NCBI GenBank assembly: GCA_035760965.1 | Contig: DASTRY010000052.1 | Span: forward strand, 8,664 to 72,663 | Source of the DNA: JADGHX01 sp035760965 | GTDB lineage: Bacteria; Pseudomonadota; Gammaproteobacteria; Steroidobacterales; Steroidobacteraceae | DNA length: 64,000 nucleotides | Reading direction: 5' to 3' | Part shown: positions 36,808 to 43,806 of the stretch, piece after piece | How the letters are laid out: each line of letters begins with the position of its first letter | How positions within the stretch are numbered: the first letter of the stretch is position 1 | Position numbers and translations under genes: made by a program | The notes under the pieces: model-generated | What the model saw: only the letters and a program-made list of their open reading frames with translations | Database searches by the model: none | What the model was told of the DNA's origin: nothing

Positions 36808-38566
36808 GCGCTGTCCAGCGCCGGAGCCAGACTTCCGTGCACAGGTGCTGCCGAAGCACCTCGTTGTATTCGAAGCCGGGCGGCGTCGAGTCCCCGCCGA
36901 GAAATTCTTCGAGCCGCGTGCGATCCAGCAATCCGTGACGCACGAGCAGACCATCGAGCAGCATTTCGCGCAGGAACGCTTGGTTCTTGTGCATCAGTCG
37001 TAGGTTGTGCCGATCGATCGCCCCCTTCTGCGTGCGCCGGATGATCGGCGGAGGCAAGTCCTGCGCAAACGCCGCGCGCGCGACCGAGCGGTCGGTTCCG
37101 CCGGAGGTCCACACATAGCTCGGAATTCGCAGACACAGCTCGATCAGAGGTTGCGAGAACAGTACAGCCGTCCGCTCGAGCGGCCCGTCTGCAAACGCGC
37201 TGTAGAAGGCCGGCGGTATCGAGACGCACAGGATGTGCCAGCGCAATCCCGGTGGAATACCGCGCACACCCGCGAGCCAGGGGTGAATCAAGGAATCATC
37301 GTCACGGGCCGCTGCGAACACCTCGCGCGGCACGAGCGTGCGAACGGTATCCAGCTCGCTGAGACTGCTCCGTATCGGCCGTTTGAGATGTCGCGCAATA
37401 CCTTGCCGCAGCACCTGCCACAACGAGGTCCGCGTGATCCGCGCAGCATCCAAAGCAATGCGTAGGAGACGCGGGCGCCACCCATGAATTCGGAGGTAGT
37501 CGGCAATCGCAAGCTCGGCGCGCGCCTGCATGAACAGCCCATCGCCGCTCGCTCCCGAGAAGATGCTGGTCGCGCCGTGGCTCGCGGCGATCTGCGCTTC
37601 GAGCGGCCCTTGCTCGAGGTCGTAGATGTAGAACCACGGTCGCGGCGAATAGCGGATGGATAACAGCTTTTGCAAATCGAGCGCCGTCGCATCGAGTGGG
37701 CATTCGACGAGCTCAGCTTGAAAATGACTGGCGGCCAGACGCGCATACTTGCGCTCATCCTCGCCGCTGGCCGGTGCGAAATAGTGAACACACGTGATCT
37801 GCGGGCGACTCGGCGCATTCACGACGCACGACAGCACGATCGACGAATCCAAGCCGCCGGACAGGTTGTGAACCACCGAGCGATGCCGTGACGCCCACGC
37901 GTGCACGCAAACTCGCACCGTCTCGCGCACCATGGCGGCCGCCGACACCGGATCTTCGATCAGCCCGCGGCGCCTGGCATCGAGCGGACTCCAAAGCAAC
38001 TCGCTTGCGCCGGTCCCTCCAGCGATCGTGAGACATTCACCGGGCTGGACTTCAGTGACTTCGTTCAAGCCCGTCGCACGAATCTGCAACGCTGAATAGG
38101 GCACGTACGCCGCGATGTACCGCCAATTGACCGAGAAGCGGATGCCGAGCGAGAGACAGCTCTCGACGTCCGAGAATACGACGTGCACACGCTCGTGTTG
38201 AGTCACGAAGCACGGCAGCGTACCCGTCGGATCGCGCAGCACTCGGACGACTCCCGTGCGTGCTTCTCGCAGCACCGCGACGTATCGGCCCCAGGCCTTC
38301 ATCAGGACGGCCCGTGGGTCGCTTAGCTCGGCGTCGCTCGTCTCGCGAGGAAATAGGGTGCCGCAGACAGCGCCGGCGCCTTCGGCGAGCGCGCGCGTCT
38401 CGCTCGAACCTGTTGCAGCCCCACTATGAAAAAGGAGGAGATTGTTCGCGTGGACGACCCGCTCCCAAGGTTCCGCGGCGGACTGCAGTCGCAATGCGAG
38501 CGCCTGCGCGGCGGCAGCGGCAGAAGGATCGTCGGGCTCCCAGATGAGGGCGAGATAGCGGTACAT
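36785..38566 (-). CDS. Lasso peptide macrolactam synthetase (C protein, asparagine-synthetase-like)
   Basis: ATP-dependent cyclase that joins the core N-terminal Gly to a side-chain carboxylate. The 593-residue protein resembles asparagine synthetase B: an N-terminal glutaminase-like domain (MYRYLALIWEPDD; VVRVLRDPTGTLPCF) without the nucleophilic Cys2, so it cannot use glutamine, and a synthetase domain with the AMP-forming PP-loop SGGLDSS at 236-242, SGASGDGLFMQ near 343 and RTQKGAIDRH further on. The length fits lasso cyclases (about 580-620). It starts 12 bases after the B gene and is the last gene of the lasso operon. The context with B and a precursor makes a primary asparagine synthetase unlikely. 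Confidence 0.93.
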   Translation of the reverse strand: MYRYLALIWEPDDPSAAAAAQALALRLQSAAEPWERVVHANNLLLFHSGAATGSSETRALAEGAGAVCGTLFPRETSDAELSDPRAVLMKAWGRYVAVLREARTGVVRVLRDPTGTLPCFVTQHERVHVVFSDVESCLSLGIRFSVNWRYIAAYVPYSALQIRATGLNEVTEVQPGECLTIAGGTGASELLWSPLDARRRGLIEDPVSAAAMVRETVRVCVHAWASRHRSVVHNLSGGLDSSIVLSCVVNAPSRPQITCVHYFAPASGEDERKYARLAASHFQAELVECPLDATALDLQKLLSIRYSPRPWFYIYDLEQGPLEAQIAASHGATSIFSGASGDGLFMQARAELAIADYLRIHGWRPRLLRIALDAARITRTSLWQVLRQGIARHLKRPIRSSLSELDTVRTLVPREVFAAARDDDSLIHPWLAGVRGIPPGLRWHILCVSIPPAFYSAFADGPLERTAVLFSQPLIELCLRIPSYVWTSGGTDRSVARAAFAQDLPPPIIRRTQKGAIDRHNLRLMHKNQAFLREMLLDGLLVRHGLLDRTRLEEFLGGDSTPPGFEYNEVLRQHLCTEVWLRRWTALTNPYGC

Positions 38567-38578
38567 GCCCGCGCGTAC

Positions 38579-39298
38579 TCAGATCACCATGATCGGTGAA
38601 TACCGAGTCACGTGCTCCGAGGTGTCGTTGAGCACCGTGCTCCCCTGCTGCAACCAACAGTGTGCGGCAAACGGGCGTGCCTGCACACCGAAGACCCAGT
38701 TCGGGTGGATGTCGAAGGCGGCGAGAAAGCGCAGGAGAGCAAGCGCTTCGAACAGACAAGCGTCCTTGGCACTGAAGAAGTAGGGGCGCAGTGCGGCGAA
38801 CGTGGCGACTGCACGATGCGCCCGCGCGCGGTCGAAGGCAGCCGATGCATGGCGCGCGAGCACACGCTCTCTGCGGCGGTGAGCTCGCGAAATCACTTTT
38901 TCGAACGACGTCAGCCGCAATGTGAGGCGGGCAGACAGACAGGCGACCATGAACGCCGCAACGCTCCGTGAGCTCAGGTGCAACTCGCCCACGAAATCCT
39001 CCGCGATGACCTCATCGGCAGGGCTATCGATTCGCACCGGCGTCGCGTCCTTACCTACGCCAGTGTCTTCCGTGAGCAGGCCACGTTTCGCCAAGAGCCC
39101 TGCAACTTCTGCTTCTGCGACACCGAGCGTGCGTGAATCGTGCTGCGGCAGCCGCGGCCAGCCGCGCACTAAACGACCGAGGTCGCCTGTTTGCGCCGCA
39201 TCGAAAGCGAAGTAGCGATCCTGACGGACGTCAAGAAAGACCACGTGTTCGTCCTGCAAACAGACGAACACGTGGTTTGCCAAGGCATAGCGCGCCAT
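38579..39298 (-). CDS. Lasso peptide leader peptidase with fused RRE (B protein)
   Basis: Binds and cuts off the leader of the lasso precursor. In its 239 residues the first 85 or so form a PqqD-like RiPP recognition element (YALANHVFVCLQDEHVVFLD, RYFAFDAAQTGDLGRLV, LLAKRGLLTED), and the rest a transglutaminase-like cysteine protease (B2) with the triad C181 (AKDACLFEALALL), H213 (FAAHCWLQQG) and D225 (VLNDTSEHVTRYSP). The fusion of B1 and B2 is the proteobacterial arrangement. It begins 38 bases after the precursor gene. Codons 8-20 contain a perfect 14-bp inverted repeat that may limit its translation relative to the precursor. Confidence 0.93.
   Translation of the reverse strand: MARYALANHVFVCLQDEHVVFLDVRQDRYFAFDAAQTGDLGRLVRGWPRLPQHDSRTLGVAEAEVAGLLAKRGLLTEDTGVGKDATPVRIDSPADEVIAEDFVGELHLSSRSVAAFMVACLSARLTLRLTSFEKVISRAHRRRERVLARHASAAFDRARAHRAVATFAALRPYFFSAKDACLFEALALLRFLAAFDIHPNWVFGVQARPFAAHCWLQQGSTVLNDTSEHVTRYSPIMVI
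39240..39276 (-). promoter_or_regulatory. Perfect 14-bp hairpin inside the 5' end of the lasso B gene
   Basis: Bases 39240-39253 are exactly complementary to 39263-39276, with a 9-base loop; the stem contains CACGTG. It lies 22-58 bases inside the B gene and would fold in the mRNA between the precursor and the processing genes. A plausible role is to stop or slow expression beyond the precursor, or to protect the 3' end of a short precursor message. It could also be a DNA operator. Confidence 0.55.
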
Positions 39299-39336
39299 CC
39301 TGCAACACGCCCCCTCTTGTCGTGGCGCGCCTCTGC

Positions 39337-39495
39337 TTACCAGATCAACAGCTGACGATCGAAGGGCGGCAGAGAAATTTCAAACAGCAGATACAGCGGG
39401 AAGCCCTTCGTCACTTTCGACGCCTGTCCGCAATCCAGCAGCTCGAGCTTCGGCGCCTTCGGTTCGTGTACGACAGGGGTGGTGATGTTGCTCAC
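39337..39495 (-). CDS. Lasso peptide precursor (A protein)
   Basis: A 52-residue precursor at the head of the B-C operon. The start is GTG at 39495 with AAGGAG at 39503-39508, 7 bases upstream. The leader (residues 1-30) contains HEPKAPKLELLDCGQASKVT, the proline-leucine pattern read by the RRE, and Thr29 at position -2, required by lasso proteases. The core (31-52) begins Gly and runs GFPLYLLFE, so Glu39 is core position 9 and closes a 9-residue ring. The only other core acid is Asp16, too far for a ring. The tail has Pro13-Pro14, Phe15, Arg17 and a C-terminal Trp22. It matches no lasso peptide that I recall. Confidence 0.92.
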   Translation of the reverse strand: MSNITTPVVHEPKAPKLELLDCGQASKVTKGFPLYLLFEISLPPFDRQLLIW

Positions 39496-39724
39496 AGCAG
39501 TTCTCCTTGCGACAAATAATCAGTTCCGTGAATCCGCGGCCGCGCGCCCGAAGGCGTGCGGCAGCGGGGCCATCGAGGGCCTCAGCCTCGCGTACTGCGT
39601 GAGAGCGCTGGGAATGCTCTGCTCGCTGCGGGCTGCCCCGCCCTCGTCTCAATTGGGGTCATGCGACGCGCGCTGCGCGCCCTGTCCCTCCACTGGACCG
39701 TTACCATCGAGCACTCCTTGTCGA

Positions 39725-39744
39725 GATTCGGTATCGAATTCGGG
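39725..39744 (+). repeat. 20-base direct repeat, copy 1
   Basis: GATTCGGTATCGAATTCGGG, matching 17 of 20 bases of copy 2 at 41641-41660 in the same orientation. The two copies bracket the STN and transposase-like genes. In one frame both encode SRFGIEF. Confidence 0.45.
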
Positions 39745-39757
39745 GTCGAGAAGTCGT

Positions 39758-39771
39758 CACTCGTACGAGTG
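39758..39771. promoter_or_regulatory. Perfect 14-bp palindrome upstream of the lasso operon
   Basis: CACTCGTACGAGTG is its own reverse complement. It lies about 260 bases before the precursor start in otherwise gene-free DNA, so it is a candidate operator for the lasso operon; nothing else supports that role. Confidence 0.35.
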
Positions 39772-40551
39772 GCGCGCACACCGTGGCGTGAAGCTCAGGA
39801 CGACGTCAATAGTCGGAGGGTGGTAGTTAGGAGTGCGCGCGGATAGCGATGCGGTCTGCCGTACTGATTCCGGCGCCGTATTTTGAGTACGAACCCGAGA
39901 CAACTCCGCGCCGCGGCTCACTGCGCGGTCCGCGAGCAGTCGCGCGACCTCATCCGCCGCGCCCCACGAGCCGAGTTCTGCAGCCAGAGCGAGCGACTCC
40001 GTGACAGAGCTTGGTCTTTTGGCTTTTCGGTCTCGTGGGACGCGACGGCCCGAAGGGGCATCGAGAACGAGAGGTTCAATGAGAGGTCGCGACGAAGTCG
40101 TCCGACTCGAGGACATCCTCTCTCGATCCGCCCGACCAACCGGGCGTGCAGGGCGAATGCGACACTTCCACGAACCCCATCGTTCTCGTGAGCCGCGTCT
40201 GCACCGGCCGATCCGGAGCGACGAAGCTCCGGCAGCGAATGCGGAACAGCGACTCGTTTCCTTTGCCCTTGCTCATGACGTTCCCTGTCAGCTTCGAGCA
40301 TCGAGCACCATCCTCGGCGCACCCGCCGCGGTCAATCCGCCGCCCGCGTGCCTGTGCCGGCGCGCGTTCCAGACGTTCGTTGTGACCAGCTGTAAGTGGT
40401 TCAGAGAAATCGCAAGCTGGACTCGCCGTTACGCAGGCGACGGTGCGCCCGCGCCAGCGGTGTCGGTCGCGGACTATTGGCTTTGAGTCCCATTGCTTTA
40501 ACGGAATTCGCGCAAGCTCCCGTCTTCATCACAGTACAGAAAAGGAAGTCC

Positions 40552-40914
40552 ATGCGCGGCGTCAACGGCCTGCGACGTTACCTCCTCGGTGCCGCACTGG
40601 GATTGGCGGTCGCACGCGAGGTGAGCTCGGTAGACAAGCTCCGCAAGATGAGCGTCACCATCGCCGCCGGCAGCGCGCCGGCGACGCTCGCCGAGCTCGT
40701 GAGGCAAACCGGGCTACAAATCCTCTTCGACGCGGATGCCATCCGCGGCCACAGCACGCGCGCGGTGCGCGGCGAGCTCGATGTGACCGAAGCCCTGCAG
40801 CGGATGCTCGAAGGCAGCGGCCTCATCTTCGAGCGGATCAACGAGCGCACGATCGCCGTGCGCCCCGCGCCGCCGCCGCACGCGGCGACGGGTGAGACCA
40901 TCGTCCTGAGATAA
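40552..40914 (+). CDS. Stand-alone STN (secretin/TonB short N-terminal) domain protein, probably a receptor remnant
   Basis: A 120-residue protein made of a hydrophobic start (YLLGAALGLAVA) and a single STN domain (PATLAELVRQTGLQILFDAD, AVRGELDVTEALQRMLEGSG, RINERTIAVRPAPPPH). The same segment in the receptor at 33838 is closely similar (TGLQVLFGYDDV, LLDVRTALEQM). Here the chain stops at TGETIVLR, just where a receptor would go on to its plug, so it looks like a TonB-dependent receptor cut after its signalling domain. AAAGGAAG precedes the ATG at 40552, so it may still be translated. Whether it still signals to the nearby FecR is unknown. Confidence 0.75.
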   Translation: MRGVNGLRRYLLGAALGLAVAREVSSVDKLRKMSVTIAAGSAPATLAELVRQTGLQILFDADAIRGHSTRAVRGELDVTEALQRMLEGSGLIFERINERTIAVRPAPPPHAATGETIVLR

Positions 40915-40973
40915 ACCGGCGCTTCGGTCCAGATACGTCAGATTGGGCCCGATGGGGCGGTCTCTATCCAGGC

Positions 40974-41579
40974 ATGAGCAATTCGAGCGCGGTGTATTAC
41001 GTCGTCCTGCGGGGAGCCGGTCGCCACTCCATCTTCAACGACGACGAGGACCGTCGCCATTTCACGCGGGTCGTCGCCGAGGCCGCGGCCGCCTGCGGTG
41101 TGACCGTCCACGCGTACTGCTGGCTGCAGGCCGAAGCGCGCCTCGCCGCACAGGTCGCCGACATCCCGATCTCCCAGTTCGCCCAGTACATCGCCGACAA
41201 GCACACCCGGCGGCTGAAGCGGCGCATTTCGTTGAGCGGCTCGCTGTTCGAGCAGCAGTTCCGCGGCGTGCTGGTCGACGGCCAGACGGAGCTTCCGGAG
41301 CTCGTCCGCCACATCCATCTGGCACCGCTGAAGGCCGGCTTGACCGAGGATCTGACCGAGTATCCCTGGAGCAGTCACCCCGTCTACATCGGCCTGGAAT
41401 CGGCGCCCTGGGTGGCGACGGAGGCGACGCTGCGCCACTTCGCCGCTCGCGGTCCCGATCCGCGGCGCGGCTATATTGAATTCATGAAGCACGGCGCGAA
41501 AGAATTGGATACGCTGCGTGCGGCACCGGCAGCCGCGCCGGACGTCGGAGGACCGGACGAGATCCTCCCGAAGAAGTAG
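40974..41579 (+). CDS. REP-type Y1 transposase homologue lacking HUH and tyrosine residues
   Basis: A 201-residue relative of REP-associated tyrosine transposases. Family landmarks are YYVVLRGAGRHSIFNDDEDR, VTVHAYCWLQ, SLFEQQFRGVLVD, HIHLAPLKAGL and EYPWSSHPVYIG. In active members VHAYC is followed by a His-x-His metal site; here that stretch reads WLQAEARLAAQV, with no histidine. The usual nucleophile Tyr before IHLNP is His (RHIHLAP). So the fold seems kept but catalysis is lost. It lies 59 bases after the STN gene and directly before the region-4 sigma gene, in the same direction. It may be a repurposed DNA-binding protein or a dying transposase. Confidence 0.8.
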   Translation: MSNSSAVYYVVLRGAGRHSIFNDDEDRRHFTRVVAEAAAACGVTVHAYCWLQAEARLAAQVADIPISQFAQYIADKHTRRLKRRISLSGSLFEQQFRGVLVDGQTELPELVRHIHLAPLKAGLTEDLTEYPWSSHPVYIGLESAPWVATEATLRHFAARGPDPRRGYIEFMKHGAKELDTLRAAPAAAPDVGGPDEILPKK

Positions 41580-41640
41580 TTGCGCGCACGAAGCGCATTA
41601 GGGACTGTTAAGACGTCCTCGGCGCGATTTTCCGTTAGCC

Positions 41641-41660
41641 GATTCGGCATTGAATTCGAG
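41641..41660 (+). repeat. 20-base direct repeat, copy 2
   Basis: GATTCGGCATTGAATTCGAG, copy 2 of the repeat at 39725-39744 (17 of 20 identical, same orientation). It lies in the gap between the transposase-like gene and the sigma remnant. Confidence 0.45.
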
Positions 41661-41756
41661 CCCGGAGGCTTGCTCCGGCTCGGGGCGCAATGCCGTTCGC
41701 TGCACAAGACTGTGACCGTCATACATAACGGTTTAGCTCGTGGCGCTCGTCAAGCT

Positions 41757-42038
41757 ATGAGGGATACGGGGAAAGACCTGCTCGTGAAATCGTCGGAGCT
41801 CGCGGTCGTTGCCGAGCTCGCGCGGGGCTTGCCGGCGGAGTGCCGGCAGGTGTTCACGCTCCGTAAGGTCTATGGATACACCGGCACGGAAATCGCCAAC
41901 CGGTTAGGGATTCCGGAACACGCTGTGGAAGAGCATCTCATCCAAGCTGCGCGCCGATGCGCGCAGGCCGATCCTGACAGCTTGGGACGACGCCCTTCAC
42001 TGCTGAAGAGGCTGAGATCGCGCATCGTCCATCTATGA
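41757..42038 (+). CDS. ECF sigma factor region 4 only (truncated FecI-like)
   Basis: From the ATG at 41757 a 93-residue protein with sigma region 4 (LPAECRQVFTLRKVYGYTGT, EIANRLGIPEHAVEEHLIQA) nearly identical in places to the complete sigma at 32067, but without region 2, which binds core polymerase and the -10 element. The open frame extends back to 41580, but that part does not resemble a sigma factor. The stop overlaps the next fecR start (ATGA), so the sigma-FecR pairing is kept. It is probably a broken gene; a role as region-4-only regulator is possible. The start is uncertain. Confidence 0.65.
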   Translation: MRDTGKDLLVKSSELAVVAELARGLPAECRQVFTLRKVYGYTGTEIANRLGIPEHAVEEHLIQAARRCAQADPDSLGRRPSLLKRLRSRIVHL

Positions 42039-43177
42039 GCACCGCATCCGACATCGAAGCCCAGGCCGCAGCGTGGCTCGTCCGTCGCGACGGCGAGCGC
42101 TTTTCGGCCGCAGACCAGCAGGCCTTCGACGCCTGGATCGCCGCGGACCCGCGGCATCACGCGGCCTACGTCCGCATCGAGCAGGCCTGGCGTCGCGCGG
42201 ACCGGCTGAACCGCCTGCGGCCGCTCGACGGCAAGGTGGACGAGGACCTGCTGGCGCACTCGCCCTTCGTCCGCCTCGAAGAATTCTCGGCCCGGGAGTC
42301 GACTCGTCGTTCGGCGAGCTCGGAAGACAGCGCTGCTCCGCCGGCGATGGATGCGCCCGAGAGCAGCTCGCGGCGGCGCTGGCTCGTTCCGGTGGCGGCG
42401 GCGGCCGTGCTTGCGGTCGTCGCCGTGGCGGCGAGCCTCTGGTTCGGCTTGCAGCGCACCGGCTGGCAGCACTACTCCACCGACTTCGGCGGGTTCGAGA
42501 AGATCGTCCTCGATGACGGCAGCGTCGTACACCTGAACACCAACAGCGTGATGCGCGTGCGCTTCACGTCCGACCATCGCCAGGTCGTGCTCGATCGCGG
42601 CGAAGCGCTGTTCAAAGTCGCACACGAGGCGACGCGCCCGTTCGACGTCCAGGCGGGCGGCACGACGGTGCGCGCCGTCGGCACGGAGTTCTCCGTGCGC
42701 GTGCGCGAAGCGCGCGAGAATGGCGGCGGACACAAAGACGTCGAAGTGATGGTGAAGGAAGGCCGTGTGGCGATCGATCCCGGCTCGGCGCGAGCGCCGG
42801 ATGGAGCGAGCGGCCGCGCGGTGCCGATGCCCACACTCTCGGCCGGCGAGACCGTCACCATCACCGCGCAGCGGGTGCACGTCGAAAAGGTTGCGGAGGC
42901 GGAGGTCTCGAAGAAGCTCTCGTGGACCGAGGGCCGGCTGTGGTTCGAGCGCCAGCGGCTCGCCGATGTCGTCGCCGAGTTCAATCGCTACAACCGCCGG
43001 CAGATGCACATCGCGGACCCGGCGATCGCGGATCTGCGCATCGGCGGCGGGTTCGAGGCCACCGATCCGGACAGCTTCATTGCGGCTCTCGAGCGGACGC
43101 TCGGCGTGCGCGCGGTGCCCTCGCCGAACGATCCCGACGTCATCGAGCTCGTCGGCTCGCAAGAGCAGCAACCGTAG
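42035..43177 (+). CDS. FecR-type anti-sigma factor / transmembrane sensor (second copy)
   Basis: A complete 380-residue FecR: cytoplasmic domain (IEAQAAAWLVRRDGERFSAA, FDAWIAADPRHHAAYVRIEQ), membrane helix at about 116-137 (WLVPVAAAAVLAVVAVAASL), periplasmic FecR domain (FEKIVLDDGSVVHLNTNSVM, DRGEALFKVAHEATRPFDVQ) and C-terminal domain (LADVVAEFNRYNRRQMHIAD). It has the same architecture as the copy at 32677. Its sigma partner is truncated and no full receptor follows, so the signalling chain is broken at both ends unless it acts with components elsewhere. It overlaps the sigma remnant by 4 bases. Confidence 0.88.
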   Translation: MSTASDIEAQAAAWLVRRDGERFSAADQQAFDAWIAADPRHHAAYVRIEQAWRRADRLNRLRPLDGKVDEDLLAHSPFVRLEEFSARESTRRSASSEDSAAPPAMDAPESSSRRRWLVPVAAAAVLAVVAVAASLWFGLQRTGWQHYSTDFGGFEKIVLDDGSVVHLNTNSVMRVRFTSDHRQVVLDRGEALFKVAHEATRPFDVQAGGTTVRAVGTEFSVRVREARENGGGHKDVEVMVKEGRVAIDPGSARAPDGASGRAVPMPTLSAGETVTITAQRVHVEKVAEAEVSKKLSWTEGRLWFERQRLADVVAEFNRYNRRQMHIADPAIADLRIGGGFEATDPDSFIAALERTLGVRAVPSPNDPDVIELVGSQEQQP

Positions 43178-43302
43178 CCCGCCCAGCCAAGCACTGAGGC
43201 CGCGCCGACTCTCCGCGCTCGGCGCTTGGGATTCACGTCGCGCGCGTTGACCGACTCGCGCGGCGGGCCTATGGTGCGGGCGGAAATCCAGGAGTCCTCC
43301 CG

Positions 43303-43806
43303 ATGCATGCGCTGAAAGGATTCAGCGATTGGCTCGCGGCCACCCCGGTGAGCCTGACGTTGCAGGGCGTGTCGTGGCTGGTGCCCACGGTACAGACCCT
43401 TCACATCCTGGCCATCGCCGCCGTACTGACCTCCGCCTCGATGATCAACCTGCGGCTCGCGGGCGTAGGTGCGCGCACGCTGACGCTCGCCGCGGTGACC
43501 GCCCGCTTCGTGCCGTGGGTGTGGTCCGCCGTCGTCGTGCTCGCGCTGTCGGGCTCGATCCTGATCGTGATCGAGCCGGGTCGGCCGCTGACGAATCCGG
43601 TGTTCTTTTTGAAGCTGGCGCTGATCGTCGCGGTCGCGCTGGTCATGCTCGCGACCTCATGGCCGCTGCGGCGTGACGCGCTCTACTGGGAGCGTTCAGT
43701 CGCGCGACGCAGACTGGGCTGGAGTATCGCCGTGTTGTCCACGGCGCTCTGGATCGGCGTGATCTGCGCCGGCCGCTGGATCGCCTACACGCTGACCGGT
43801 ACGTAA
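43303..43806 (+). CDS. Small integral membrane protein (DUF6644-like), copy 1
   Basis: A 167-residue protein with about four membrane helices (for example LHILAIAAVLTSASMINLRL, VWSAVVVLALSGSILIVI, FFLKLALIVAVALVMLATSW, LGWSIAVLSTALWIGVICAG). It starts MHALKGFSDWLAATPVSLTL. The next gene is a paralogue beginning one base after its stop and sharing the WLxATP start, a His in helix 1, a conserved FxxKxxxM/I pattern and the C-terminal GRWI. The function is not known to me; the histidines and heme-protein-like layout are suggestive only. Confidence 0.7.
   Translation: MHALKGFSDWLAATPVSLTLQGVSWLVPTVQTLHILAIAAVLTSASMINLRLAGVGARTLTLAAVTARFVPWVWSAVVVLALSGSILIVIEPGRPLTNPVFFLKLALIVAVALVMLATSWPLRRDALYWERSVARRRLGWSIAVLSTALWIGVICAGRWIAYTLTGT

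Larger units (their letters stand above)
39496..40551. other. 1.06-kb region upstream of the lasso precursor without a supportable gene
   Basis: Several overlapping open frames on both strands cover this stretch (for example minus-strand frames around 39757-40322), but none has family features or normal codon use, so I leave them out. It must hold the lasso promoter. It contains the perfect palindrome at 39758-39771 and one copy of a 20-base repeat (39725-39744). It may be degraded DNA. Confidence 0.5.

Noticed and set aside
36785..38566. Cyclase gene as ordinary asparagine synthetase
   Set aside because: It lacks Cys2 for glutaminase activity and lies in an operon with a lasso protease and precursor.
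40076..40276. A 66-codon minus-strand frame considered as a second lasso precursor
   Set aside because: It has Thr-Met-Gly, but the following residues put no Asp or Glu at core positions 7-9, and there is no convincing ribosome site.
39757..40322. Overlapping minus-strand frames upstream of the lasso precursor
   Set aside because: Three frames compete, none shows family features, and codon use looks random.
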